Assembly: GCF_018143015.1 (NCBI RefSeq)
Contig: NC_054752.1
Coordinates: forward strand, 6,745,216-6,809,215
From: Lytechinus variegatus
Taxonomy: Eukaryota; Echinodermata; Echinoidea; Temnopleuroida; Toxopneustidae
Reading direction: 5' to 3'
DNA length: 64,000 nt
Shown: positions 38,601 to 48,297 of the stretch, piece after piece
How positions within the stretch are numbered: position 1 is the stretch's first letter
Layout of the letters: every line of letters starts with the position of its first letter
Made by a program: the position numbers and the translations under genes
Notes under the pieces: model-generated
Seen by the model: the letters and a program-made list of their open reading frames with translations, nothing else
What the model was told of the DNA's origin: nothing
The model's database searches: none

Positions 38601-41600
38601 CATGTACAAGAATAAGAATAGGCAATGACTTACCAGCTTCTAGCAGCCTCATAACAAGCCAAATTTCATCCTTAACAACGAAGGAGGTGTAGTACTGTAC
38701 CACATTGACGTGTTTGCATAAAGACATTGCTTGTATCTCTTTCTATAATAAACAAACAAAAGAAAACAAAACAATACCAATGAGAGCAATTTAAATGGTC
38801 CTGGAATTCATTCATTTGTTTTAGCTTTAATACACGCCTGTACTGTTACATAATTTGAATGCAATCGTGAACCACTGATATCAAAAAGCTGGATGGAGCT
38901 TGTATGCTGCAGCACACACGACCTTCATGCTCAGGAAACCTACTCCGTGACACAATTAACAGTACATGGGGCCATACCAACGCATAAGAAAAGCATGGCT
39001 GCACATCGATGAAGTGGACATGTAAAGAATCAACATCAATCCTTTTCAAGCTCAGTCGCATTTTGATACTTCATTATCCTTTCATCGTTTGTATTGCATA
39101 ATTTATGAAACAGCTCCCGGAGATACATGTACATGCCCACCCTTAACCTTTACCTCTAGAAGGTAAAGATACTGTAAATAAGGACATTGCAGAGTTTCTC
39201 ATACATTAATATACAGACTTTTCATAAATATAGGGACACAGTGGTTGAAAAAGCTTTTATCTATTCAAACCAAAACTCTGGACTCTTCAAATTAAATAAG
39301 GATGGTTATCAACAGGTATGTGAATCCCAAGTAAAGCTACGCCAGACCATTTTATGTGAAAGAATACATCATGTAGTATACTACAAACAAAACTCTCTTA
39401 CCACTAGTTCTTCCATGGTCGTGTTGCACTTCTCCAGATTAATCCTCTTGATGGCGCACTCCTCATTACGAGGAAGGCAGATTGCTTTGTGGACAGTCGC
39501 AGTAGCTCCATGACCTGTTAGCGACGATTAAAATGCAGAAAATAGTTATCTTGGTATCGCATGGCAATTCACTCCATTATATTTTATGACTTCTACACAA
39601 AATTTGTGTACAGTGATATTCTACAGTATATATTAAATGTAAATGTAGGTCTGAAGAGAATATAATTGAAAGCTTTCATTTCCTATAACAACCAGAAATG
39701 CAAAAGTTAAATTTAAAATAGCTCATATGTCTATTTTATACCCACCAATTTCCTATTAAACAAAATCAACTTTTTTTTAATATTAGAAATGCATCAGATA
39801 TGTACATGTATGTAGACCTACATGTACAGTGTACACAAGGTTTAAATAGTACATGCTGCACCCACAGTCAAGTTGCAATTTTATTTCATTGGAAGACTGC
39901 TGGTTCCAATTAACCCATTGAATATTGCATAGCATTCAAAACTGTTGCGAAAATAAGGCTTTGGTCAAGACAGAACCCGAGTATTCTCTTCTAATCCTTG
40001 GATAGTTTACAATCAAATTTCAGTACCGTATTCATTGAAATAGTATACTATCATAAAATGAATTTGTACATGTAGCAATAATTGGCCAAAGGCAAAAATT
40101 GATTTTTAATTTTTGGGGGCTACTTTTCACCTCTTACTATTTGAATCAGAAAAATTTGATAAGCTTTAGAAAATTATGGGGATTTTCCGGGGCTTGTTTT
40201 TAAGTTTCCAGGGCTGTTTCGAGCATTTTGGGGGCAACAGAGCCTCCAGCCCGGGCCGTGCAATATTTCCCTATTTGGGCAAAAATAATTTTAATGATCG
40301 AAAGAGAAGGTATATTTCTATGTAATTGGGAAGATTTACTGCCTGTCTTTTTGTACAAGAATTAAATCATATTTTGTTTTTTTTCATTGGAAAGGCCACT
40401 ATAATTACACATTATCATCTACGGATATCATCCGGGCCGTGCAAATAAATCTTATGTACTATACATGTATCAAGTGAAACTGCATAACTTTCTTCTTCTT
40501 GAAATTTTTCCATCAAACTCCTCCAGGAGATTTCATGGAAAATGGCAGAAATGTTTCATATGTATACGTGTATTCCTAAAACAACTTGAGGTAGGCTGGA
40601 TTTGAAAAGTCATCTTTGCATGCATGTACATTGTACACTTTTCTACAGAAAATGCAGTGTACATAAAAAAAGCGAAGACACACCCTTGGCAGGGGAAGTA
40701 AAGTGAATGAGTGATTCATGATATACATGTAGTGATGAAAGATGTCTTCCTTTTCATTTTAACAGAAAAATAACCATGCTTTCGCAATCTACATCTCAGA
40801 ATCTACTCTATGGCAATTTGGAGTTACTAGTGTTAATCCAGTTTGGCTTAATATGAATAGTGATAAAAACTGCGTATTTTTTTTCAGTTTATTACATGTA
40901 TCATTTATTTAGGAATTTAAATATCCAACCATCCATCTATACATCTATTTATTCATATTAGCTTCTCATCAATAATCAACTCATTCATTCATTCCCTTAT
41001 CTATTACGCAATCCAGTAGTTATCTAGAATTGTTCAATTAATCTATATTTATTTCAATATTCAATCAATCAATCAATAAGTCGGTCAAGTCAGTCAGTTA
41101 ATCAATCAATCAATCAATAAGTCAGTCAAGTCAGTCGGTCATTCAGTCAGTCAGTTAATCAATCAATCAATCAATCAACCAATCAACCACCCAACTAACC
41201 AATTCATTTAATACATTGTTCATTTCTGCTAGAAACTTTATTTCAGACATTCTGGCACATGTATCCATATTTTTTTTCTCTTTGCCCACACCATCAATTA
41301 CTTTAATCCCATGTTTGTATTGCTCATGAAATTCCCTTTTTGTAAATTTCATGGAGGTAATAATTATATGTTAATTCATTTTATAATCTAAAATGTCTTA
41401 AACTGACATTTAAATTAACTTTTAACCTTCAATTTCTAACAAGTGGAGCGCCTCTGGCAGTCTTTCTTGCATTACACCATTCAACATAGGCTTACATGTA
41501 GCACCAGTGCTGACTTTGAAAACGACTCCAGAATAATAAGTCACAAAAGCACCATTCATATGATGATAAAATACTATGTTCATTGATCCTAAATGACATT

Positions 41601-44600
41601 TGACCTTGATGTGTGACCAAAGACTTGTGCAAGATGATCAGTGATACTTGATTACATTTATGTCCACATTTCACGAACTACATCCAAGATGGCAATTCAA
41701 CAAATACCCCCAACACAGCCAACGTTCATTGGCTTTAATCAGGTGACCTGAAACTCACACAGGATGTTCACTGATGCTTGATTACTCTAATGTCCAAGTT
41801 TTATTAACTAGATCCATATACTTTCATGGTTATGACAATTTAAAATCTTAACCCTGGTTAATTTGTTTGATTCCCCCAACATATAGGGGAAGGCAGGGTA
41901 AGTTGAGCATTGGGGCAAGTTGAGCCACCACCCCCAGGCCAATAATGAGTCAGACATCGTGGTGGTGCCATATATTGATGACCCATTACATAACCCTTTA
42001 CCCACCACATTGTTTTCGACTTTGAAGCAAAAAGTACTTTTTATAGGGAAAAATACTAATTTCAGCCAAAAAAGTAAAACAGGGTGTAAAATAAAGCAGT
42101 GCTTTTTACCCACATACGTCTTCAAATATAATAAAGAAAATTTAAGAAATAAGAACAATATTGTTAGTCCATGTATGGATTCTCATTCTTGTCATAGTCT
42201 TTTGCTTGATGGATGCATAAGAAATATGTGGATGCGAAATTATCGCATTAAGTTTGGACTGGTGTACTTTTAGCCAGTCAACATGGGGCAAGTTGAGTCA
42301 TGGTAATTCTTTTGGTACTAGTAATGTATAATGAAAAAAAAAATTATAATGAAAGCCACTGATATGCAGGCAGAAAGGTGCAAATTCACATGACAGTTCT
42401 TTTACTTTTAGAGGATGTTAGTACTTATAGAGAATTAGCAATTGTAAAGACTTGAAATAAAAAATTTAAATTCTGGTTCTTCCTGCATAGTTTTTGTGGC
42501 TCAACATACCCCAGAAGGTGGCCACAGATGGGGCAAGTTGAGCCATTTGACATCATGTTTTTCAAAGGTCACAATGAATTTTACTGTGGGGGGAAAAGTT
42601 ATATATACATGTATGTAGATAAAAAATATTTCCCAAGAATCAAATTTTAAGGCAAGGTACTTATTGCTACAATATTATTAGTCATATCAATTCTAACATG
42701 CAAAATGCAAAAAGTGTCACAACTTACCCCGCCTTCCCCTACACGTAGTGTCTAAAAGAATAATTTGTACACTTCATACAGCAATGCAAAATGAGAAGAT
42801 AACTATGTTGGGACCAAAAAAAAATTGCTCATTTGGCCATCATAGAAAATAATGAATTATATATCATATGAAAGAGCGAAGTAAAGCAACTGTTCTGCAC
42901 CTAGTTGAAAATTGCGGTCAGTCACGCATGAACGATAATGAATTATGAAAAGCAATAATGCACATTTTCCGACCTTGCTGTGATTATTGAAGTGTAGCTC
43001 ACGAAACATTTCATTGTTCATGACTTATTCACTTTTTTCCAAGAGATGAGAATATGAGATGATATGCTTTCATAAACAATTCTTAGTATTTCACTCGGTT
43101 GTACAGATTTCCTTCACGATTTCAAACATATTGATGTCTGAATGCCTCACTGACTTCTGTAAATGGGTGTATTAATTTTTAATATTTCAATTCCTGTCAA
43201 AATAAATAAAACATTGAAAAAGATCATCTCGTCCTGTCATCTCGTCCCTCAGAAAAATAAGAAATAAGTCATGGTCATTGAAGCAATATGAGTTACACTT
43301 CAATGATCACAAAAAATAAGAAAATATGCATTATCACACTTGCTGAATTATAATCATTCATGTGTCAATGCGTGACCAATAACAATTTGCGACAAGAAGG
43401 AAAACAAAGACTATACTTTTCTCTTTCATATGATATGTTATATATTAGAGTTTATGAAAGCAAGGTTACATATTTTTACTTTTATCATAGTCCATCCACT
43501 CATCTTCCAGTGTTTTAATATAGTGTATAAATAATTCTTGTAGACACTGTAAAGTTCATTGGCCCTAAATGGCCTTTGACCTTGGTCATGCAACCTTAAA
43601 CTCACAAAGGTTGCTCACATCAAGCTATTAGATGAGACCAAAATTCAGTCTCTCTCTAGCCCCCTGTATACCATTTGAAGTAATTTATATTTTACATGCG
43701 AATTACATTTTCCTCCATACACTTACATACTGCTTCCCTGCTCTTGAATGCTCTTTCTTCATATCAAAGTGCACACTGCACAGTGCACACAGCTGTTGTT
43801 TGCATTGCTACATATATGTTTCCAATGGGATTTGTACATTTTATCAACAATATGAATGGCATCGCTGTGAAAATCCCCACATATCTCAAAATATAAATAA
43901 CTTGCTGCCTAGAAAATCAGTCAATTGTGGTTTTAAAATTGCTTAAATTCATATTAGAAATTTAAGCATGTATAGGACTTAAATTTTCAAGTTTGGCACA
44001 AATTTCAAAATTGATTTTTTTTCTACACCAAAATTGACTGATATGACGGTTCGGATGAATGCCGATGATATGAACAACTTCCATCTTGTCCTCCTGTTGC
44101 TGTTGTTGCCCACAATTAAACATATCTAGTTAATAAAATGGCAAATTAAAAATAATTATTTATACTTCTACTTCTACGATGATACTCAGCAGGATCCATA
44201 AGTCAGGATGTAGTGCTAATCACGTATTACCTTCTATTATTTGTTAAATAATAATTTTTATCATAAATTGTTCTTCAAAACGGCATTTTGTAACATCGTT
44301 AATCGAAGGTACATGTAAATTCATACATGTACATCAAGGGTCAGACCTATTGTATTCACGGATCAAGGGATCTACACAAAGTCACAAGATCGGTCTGGAT
44401 CTGTAAGAAACCTTCAATTTTTCACCTTTTTATTAACCAATTTTTGAAACCTTCATACACATTGCCATTACTTTAGCTAAGGCATTAACGACAAAAACGT
44501 TATGCGTACTGAAGGTGACCTAAAAATAAATATCACTATTTACCAGGTAGGCCTAATTCTAGAATAAATTAAACTAAGAATTATAATAATAAAAATAATT

Positions 44601-45047
44601 AAAGAATTATAATAATTTAGACCCCTAAAATACAGCATTGCCGGGAAACGGGTACTCAAGGCTCCATGATGAAGAAGTATATCAGACCTACATGTACGAC
44701 TTGTCAAAATATTTTTTAAAAATATCGTCCTCACATGCAGTCACACACCACAGAGCGAATTGTGGACTCGCGAGTACACCACAACACAAACACACCCTCA
44801 TACACGACAGACACACGGGCTCACGGCGACACCACACCAGGCACAGCACAGCCAGCCAGGCATCACGATCAGAAAGTCAGAATCTTGCATCTTACAGTAC
44901 ATTCCCTTTCTTGAAATTATCAAAATTGAATTCAAACATACCGAGGACCGTTTTGATTTCGTAAGCATCTCTGTTATTAGGCCAAGGCTTTGCAGATGAT
45001 GTTTCAGAAGAAGAGGCAGGGCCAGAACTTGCAGTTGCAGTCGCCAT
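26543..45047 (-). CDS. OXSR1: SPAK/OSR1 (Fray) Ste20-family kinase, complete 13-exon coding region
   Basis: Exons in transcript order, minus strand: 45047-44942, 39514-39402, 38742-38634, 37367-37226, 36886-36721, 36008-35907, 35488-35355, 34125-34008, 33600-33412, 32447-32326, 28226-28105, 27673-27612, 26617-26543. All introns are GT-AG and phases agree; the sum is 1560 nt, or 519 residues, against 527 for human OSR1. Visible parts: glycine loop GHGATATV (36-43), VAIK-type lysine K58, HRD at 156-158, DFG at 176-178, T-loop threonine T197 in the TFVGTPCW context (the WNK site of the family), S-motif VPGSSGRLH (334-342), acidic WEWSDDE, and a C-terminal CCT domain from about 428 ending GFAQLTVS. 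In animals this cytosolic kinase is activated by WNK and phosphorylates cation-chloride cotransporters. OXSR1 and STK39 split within vertebrates, so the symbol stands for the co-orthologue. Confidence 0.96.
27020..27179. mobile_element. MITE family B, intact copy in SPAK/OSR1 intron 12
   Basis: It begins GGGGAGCGTTTCATCAATAT and ends TTTCATGAAACACTCCCC, with inner ATCCGACAAGTTGTCAGATC and a central GATTGGCTGAGAGGCACTGT. A short palindromic element flanked by CTG on both sides. Confidence 0.85.
27612..27673 (-). CDS. OXSR1: SPAK/OSR1 exon 12: CCT domain
   Basis: The acceptor is GTTTATAG and the donor GTAAGT. It completes a valine codon and encodes [20 protein letters not shown], like AANLQKIVEEP...RTVTFKL. 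Too short to be found as an open frame by itself. Confidence 0.92.
28105..28226 (-). CDS. OXSR1: SPAK/OSR1 exon 11: CCT domain core
   Basis: The acceptor is CCACACAG and the donor GTGGGT. It encodes [19 protein letters not shown] and then [19 protein letters not shown], matching LNDIRFEF...ELISAGLVDGRD of the CCT domain. Confidence 0.95.
29385..29672. repeat. Inverted repeat at the 3' side of the DIRS-like element
   Basis: 29398-29463 (AACAAAGTTTGAAATTTAAT through GTAATTTGGAGGGAGAGATT) is repeated in reverse complement at 29597-29664. The spacer of about 130 bases holds the GCGCATGCGC terminal word. Confidence 0.85.
29940..30250 (-). pseudogene. DIRS reverse-transcriptase remnant (5' end)
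   Basis: The minus strand encodes [18 protein letters not shown] and [11 protein letters not shown], then after a frame break near 30015 [16 protein letters not shown]. These match the opening of DIRS/YR-element reverse transcriptase. The YxDD part is absent. Clearly non-functional. Confidence 0.72.
30265..30990 (-). pseudogene. DIRS gag-like gene remnant
   Basis: A 170-codon frame (30934-30422) contains [39 protein letters not shown] and [14 protein letters not shown], a pattern I recognise from predicted gag-like proteins of DIRS elements in echinoderms and cnidarians. The frame shifts to another at about 30500-30265 ([11 protein letters not shown] onward). Upstream, KFAQPQEMG is cut off by a stop near 30940. 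Confidence 0.65.
32326..32447 (-). CDS. OXSR1: SPAK/OSR1 exon 10: linker and first strand of CCT domain
   Basis: The acceptor is TTCATAG and the donor GTCAGT. It encodes a Gly/Glu-rich linker ending [10 protein letters not shown], the equivalent of IPISLVLRL, where the RFxV/I-binding CCT domain begins. The linker is poorly conserved, as expected for the family. Confidence 0.9.
32493..32760 (+). mobile_element. tRNA-derived SINE, copy 2, in SPAK/OSR1 intron 9
   Basis: A-box-like GCCAAGTGGACTAG, B box GGTTCAAATCC at 32551-32561, then GTGCTGCACTCATCCCAGGT and GAGGTAAATGGCTACC, shared with the 19835-20010 copy. Not a functional tRNA: the cloverleaf is incomplete. Confidence 0.78.
32960..33115. 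mobile_element. Short imperfect hairpin MITE
   Basis: TTGCCGATGAGGAATCGGCT, GCATCGGCTCGCGGTTC and their inverses (GAACCGCGAGCCGATGC, AGCCGATTAATTG) build a hairpin of about 150 bp rich in GCCGAT words. It is in SPAK/OSR1 intron 9. Confidence 0.7.
33412..33600 (-). CDS. OXSR1: SPAK/OSR1 exon 9: S-motif and acidic segment
   Basis: The acceptor is TCCTACAG and the donor GTAATA. It encodes [14 protein letters not shown], then [18 protein letters not shown] and GRSPRV. The S-motif serine is the second WNK target in this family. Confidence 0.96.
34008..34125 (-). CDS. OXSR1: SPAK/OSR1 exon 8: end of kinase domain and PF1-like extension
   Basis: The acceptor is TTTCCAG and the donor GTAAGC. It encodes [20 protein letters not shown] and then KVRQAQQQN. 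This matches the end of the kinase domain and the start of the regulatory extension. Confidence 0.93.
34202..34360. mobile_element. MITE family C (GGGGCCCGTTTCATAAAGGA) in SPAK/OSR1 intron 7
   Basis: GGGGCCCGTTTCATAAAGGA at left is mirrored by TCCTTTATGAAACAGGCCCC at right. The inner arms are ACTTGCAACTGTTGTAACTT and its inverse, and the centre GATTCTGATTGGCTGCTGA. Confidence 0.88.
35355..35488 (-). CDS. OXSR1: SPAK/OSR1 exon 7: kinase C-lobe
   Basis: The acceptor is TTGTCAG and the donor GTACAT. It encodes [16 protein letters not shown] and [15 protein letters not shown], ending in two bases of an arginine codon. Confidence 0.95.
35907..36008 (-). CDS. OXSR1: SPAK/OSR1 exon 6: kinase C-lobe
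   Basis: The acceptor is TATTTAG and the donor GTATCA. It encodes [20 protein letters not shown] followed by [14 protein letters not shown], matching [21 protein letters not shown] of OSR1. Confidence 0.96.
36721..36886 (-). CDS. OXSR1: SPAK/OSR1 exon 5: catalytic loop, DFG and T-loop
   Basis: The acceptor is CTGTCGTAG and the donor GTGAGA. It encodes [23 protein letters not shown] and [19 protein letters not shown]. All catalytic residues are present, so the kinase should be active. Confidence 0.97.
37226..37367 (-). CDS. OXSR1: SPAK/OSR1 exon 4: lobe linker to catalytic loop
   Basis: The acceptor is TCCATCAG and the donor GTGAGC. It encodes [18 protein letters not shown] and [13 protein letters not shown], and two bases of the HRD arginine. 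The KKGKGKGG stretch is a lysine/glycine-rich variant of the human AKGEHKSG loop. Confidence 0.95.
37531..37685. mobile_element. MITE family B copy in SPAK/OSR1 intron 3, inverted
   Basis: It starts GGGGAGCGTTTCATGCAT and ends AATGAAATGCTCC. The centre reads GTGTTTCTCAGCCAATCA, the reverse of the family centre. An overlapping open frame is accidental. Confidence 0.8.
37922..38086. mobile_element. MITE family C copy in SPAK/OSR1 intron 3
   Basis: GGGGCACTGTTTCATTAAGG to ATCAAACGGGCCCC, with the same inner arms as 34202-34360 and the inverted centre CAGCAGCCAATCAGAATCAA. Confidence 0.86.
38381..38499. mobile_element. 119-bp hairpin MITE in SPAK/OSR1 intron 3
   Basis: GTCAGAGGCAGCGGAACATC and GAAAGTGGAGGGGCACCT are mirrored by AGGTGCCCCTCTACTTTC and TACTGCCTCTGC around a 15-base loop. 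Confidence 0.8.
38634..38742 (-). CDS. OXSR1: SPAK/OSR1 exon 3: alpha-C helix to hinge
   Basis: The acceptor is TATTATAG and the donor GTAAGT. It encodes [20 protein letters not shown] and [16 protein letters not shown], matching OSR1 closely. The conserved glutamate of KEIQ is the alpha-C partner of K58. Confidence 0.96.
39402..39514 (-). CDS. OXSR1: SPAK/OSR1 exon 2: glycine loop and catalytic lysine
   Basis: The acceptor is GCTAACAG and the donor GTAAGA. It encodes [13 protein letters not shown] and then [19 protein letters not shown]. The human glycine loop reads GSGATAVV, so serine is histidine here. Confidence 0.95.
40905..41200. repeat. Tetranucleotide microsatellite (ATCA/GTCA)
   Basis: Runs of AATC and AGTC repeats, clearest at 41068-41182, in SPAK/OSR1 intron 1. 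The rest of that intron (39515-44941) shows only the foldback and TA-flanked elements listed here and AT-rich DNA. Confidence 0.85.
41886..42739. mobile_element. 854-bp TA-flanked element in SPAK/OSR1 intron 1
   Basis: Ends GGGGAAGGCAGGGTAAGTTG and CAACTTACCCCGCCTTCCCC are inverted with one mismatch and are flanked by TA (41884-41885, 42740-42741), as in Tc1/mariner-type elements. The word GGGGCAAGTTGAGCC recurs near 41912, 42285 and 42529, with a related inverse at about 42498. Open frames inside on both strands resemble nothing known to me. Confidence 0.75.
42860..43440. repeat. About 580-bp imperfect foldback in SPAK/OSR1 intron 1
   Basis: AAAGAGCGAAGTAAAG, CACGCATGAACGATAATGAA and GACCTTGCTGTGATTATTGA on the left have diverged inverse partners on the right (TTCATGTGTCAATGCGTGAC, TTCAATGATCACAA). 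No ORF. Confidence 0.65.
44942..45047 (-). CDS. OXSR1: SPAK/OSR1 exon 1: start codon and N terminus
   Basis: ATG lies at 45047-45045, with an A at -3 (GAAATGG). The exon encodes an Ala/Ser-rich leader followed by [15 protein letters not shown], aligning with PWSINRDDYELQEVI of OSR1. The donor is GTATGT. No nearer ATG gives a family-like start. Confidence 0.93.
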
Positions 45048-45300
45048 TTCTCTCTATGGTCGTCAATTTTTAACGTCGGTTAAACGGCGCACCGGCTACC
45101 CGATCCGAGAATTTAATTGACGGTCCTAATCGAATTGCCAGCATACCCAGCAATGTGCATACGAACACCGGATCAGACTGTGGAGGATTCTTAACCGAAC
45201 CGGACCAGTATGGCAAGCCAGAACTTCAGAAGGGAATATTCATCCCTCCCCCCCCCCCCCCGACCTCATTGTGTAGGCCCATTTTCTTCCGTGGTACAGA
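45048..45300 (-). promoter_or_regulatory. Likely 5' UTR and promoter-proximal region of the SPAK/OSR1 gene
   Basis: Sequence just upstream of the start codon is more GC- and CpG-rich than the surrounding intronic DNA (for example CGGCGCACCGG near 45090). No TATA box is evident. The assignment rests on position and composition only. Confidence 0.3.
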
Positions 45301-48090
45301 AGATGGTTAGCTATAGCGCCCACAAAAGTTTCACAACCAAGAATAGAGGATGAACAGATGAAAGGAAAGCGGACAAACTGTGAAAATATGTTATCACTTT
45401 CTGAATAATGCCATATCACAAAATTTGAATTTTGTATTAAACAAGATCAAAATTATTGCTGGATCGCTTCGCTCCAGTTCTCGGATTTTGAGAAAGTTTG
45501 TGTCATACGAACGGTTATGTCTTTTCCATAAAAAAATTTGTACATTACTCCACTGCTAGATAGGTCCCTAATCCTTGTACTTCCTCAAAATCATAACTAT
45601 GTGATTCATCAATACACTAATGCAAGATATATTTGAACAAAATGACTTGGCAAAAATGATTATTCGACACCACGCTCAATGATAGCCCACGTACCCCACC
45701 CCCCCGCAATAAATGAATAAGTGAGGGGCTATCATATTGGGGAAAGAAGAAATAAGCGAGCTTTTTTCTGTTCTCTTTTTTTTTTTAAATATTGCATCCT
45801 ATCAACATCCGTTTATCATTATCGAACTATATGGAGGCCAGTAAATGTTCAATGGGGGGGGGGGGGCAAAAACCCATTCGTCAAACCACTGTAAAAAGAT
45901 GGTTCGATTAAAAAAAGAGAAAATTATTTTCGGATACCTAGCAAAAATAATATGTATTTTCCATTGAAAACTTATATTTATCACTATCTCACGTTTAGAG
46001 GTTCGTTTTCATGTAAATAATCATTTATAATTTTGTACTTTCAGCTGAGTCTGAGTTTTTGTATCCCTGACGAAGACGTGAGGTTTGCGTCGAAAATCTG
46101 GAGAATACTTGGAAATAAATTTTGTTGGAACTGGAATGTAATAACGACTGTTTCAACGGATTTTGAAAACTTTGTTGTTGTTGTTGTCACATCATGGGCA
46201 CTGACGAAGAGTGGGACTCTTCCTTTCATTTTGAGAGCTATGCTCCTTTTACAATCTATGATTTTATTTCCACAGCATTTACTAAACCCTTTGTGATTGA
46301 TTTATTCCTTTTTTTTCTTTCCTGTAATACATGCATGTACGCATTTAATAAGTTGACTATAATTTCTTCATTTCCAAGGGGGATCCACACTTTACAAGGT
46401 TTGCTTTTTAGTGGATCCCCCTCATTTCCATTTATGCTCTATATTATACTGGGGTTTTTTGTCTGTTTTACGAACGAAAAATGCCCTTCTGTAAAATTGT
46501 ACTTGATTTGTATTGTTTTATATTACTTTGTATTATGTTTTGAATGGAAATGAAATGAATAGAATTTTAAAAGACTGTTTATATAGTTTATATAATAAAT
46601 ATATAAAATAGAGTCAAATGATCTGCTCGGAGATTATAAGTGGGTTTAAACAAATAAAAGTAGGCCTATAAAACTCCGTGAACAATAATGTTTTATCGAA
46701 TTTTTGCCCATAGGGCGAAAATTATATATATATATCCCAGAGATAAGAGCACTTCTCCAACTTAAATTGATTTTCTCTACTTTGAATGGAAATTTGAGGA
46801 ATTAGTTGTAGCGGCAGGGGCAGCGGTGGCATAAACTTGGGCACTATTCTATTTACGTTATTTTGATCAAAAGGAAATATACTCTATATACCAAAATGCT
46901 TTGATTAGAAAAGCAGTTATACTAAACAAAAAAAAAAAAACATACATCCTAAAAACTATTTAGCTTAAGATGAATCAGAAGAATGAAGTTTACGATAATA
47001 TGTCTAACGCTCCGGATCCTCTACCCCAGCCTCCTCGACAACGGCTTTATGTCGGCGGGCGGGGAAATGATTTTTGATAAGGTCTGTTTTTTTTTTAAAT
47101 CTCAGGAAGAAGCACCGCCTCGCCACTACCGAGCTGGGGGGGGGGGGGGGTAGTTTATTAACACAAAGACCAGAGAGAAAAGATTTAAATTTCTAATTGG
47201 TCGTTTGTTTTATTATGCTCAAAATGTATGCTTACTCTTCCTCGGTTTTCTCCAAACTTGATTCACATATGGTTTACTCTCTAGTATGCAAAAAGACAAA
47301 GTGTAATTAGCTCAACATATACTGTACACTCTATATTCACACCAGCACTCAAATTTTTAGTATACTCTATAAGACATATTGGGTAAAAGTGCTCCATGGG
47401 GGTACTTATATATGTGTCCATTTGTCCAACCAACATTGGGCATTTCTTTTCGGCCCTTTTATTTATCCAGTTTCGAAGAAAATTTCGCCCTTTCTAAAAT
47501 AATTGCTGCTTATGTTTTAACTTTACTGGACTGCTTCCCGCATTGGGTATACTGCCCAAAATTGGTTGGACACCTTTACCATCGTGATGGTAAAAATTTT
47601 ACCTAATATATTTACAGTGCAGGGAAAAAGGTAAAGACAAGGAGAAAGGAAATAGTTTTGGGGGGTTCATTGTCCGTGTGCCCTTATTAAGTTTTTTAAT
47701 GTCCGTTGTATAATGACTAAATGTTTATAGTTCTATAGTGAAGTAGGCCTTTATGAAGAAACGTGTCTCAAGCTGATTTCTGGATTCTCTCTCTCAACTT
47801 CCACGATACGATGTGACGGACGTTTCCTCCTGTGTTTCCTCCGGCCATCTAAATCAATCTACGATCGGTTCCCCAGTTCCTTTTCCATCAGGTTTCCACC
47901 AGCCTGGATCAACAAAAATATGTGTTCATTCCTCTCTTTCATCTGGAAAGCTTTAACTAGTTGCAGTTCGTTTCTGAACTTAGTAAAGAAGATACAGCAT
48001 GTCCAGTTGTTTTATTTCAAGAAAAAACGAAATTGGAGGCTTTTGAACAGGAGATTATTTGTTTCGCCAAATCACAGCGGCTGTATTCTA
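45301..48090. other. Intergenic repeat-rich DNA upstream of SPAK/OSR1
   Basis: It contains the hammerhead-like motif at 46061, a GGGGGATCCAC / GTGGATCCCCC hairpin at 46378-46421, homopolymer G runs (45854-45867, 47136-47149) and a weak inverted pair GTCCAACCAA / TTGGTTGGAC near 47410-47570. No gene is seen. Confidence 0.5.
46061..46135 (+). ncRNA. Hammerhead-like core, copy 2
   Basis: GTATCCCTGACGAAGACG - loop - CGTCGAAAATC at 46061-46098 is followed by TGGAGAATACTTGGAAATAA, as at 6802-6850. The core CTGACGA...GAAA is intact here and GACG/CGTC can form stem II. Stem pairing GTATCC with a downstream GAATAC is possible. Probably a retroelement end; function unproven. Confidence 0.35.
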
Positions 48091-48094
48091 TGGT

Positions 48095-48297
48095 GGCCCT
48101 GAAGGGACATCGCATATAGACCAAATCGCGAATATTCACGACGAAATGGGCGACGAAATTCACGACGTCGCCAATTTCTTCGCGAATTTCAAATTCACGA
48201 CGAAATTCGCGACGAAATTGGCGACGTCGTGAATTTCGTCGCCCATTTCGTCGTGAATATTCGCGATTTGGTCTATATGCGATGTCCCTTCAGGGCC
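48095..48297. repeat. 203-bp near-perfect CpG-rich palindrome
   Basis: The left arm GGCCCTGAAGGGACATCGCA continues through TAGACCAAATCGCGAATATT and is mirrored to 48297. The inner part is made of short CGACGAAATT / AATTTCGTCG words. It is unlike its AT-rich surroundings. A short MITE of recent origin is likely; a flanking duplication was not identified. Confidence 0.88.

Noticed and set aside
41808..42273. Overlapping open frames of 116-117 codons on both strands
   Set aside because: They lie inside the TA-flanked element, end at its edges without splice logic, and match no known domain.
46194..46553. 119-codon plus-strand open frame
   Set aside because: It starts in a retroelement-like remnant and runs over a hairpin; its hydrophobic Phe/Leu-rich content follows from T-rich DNA.
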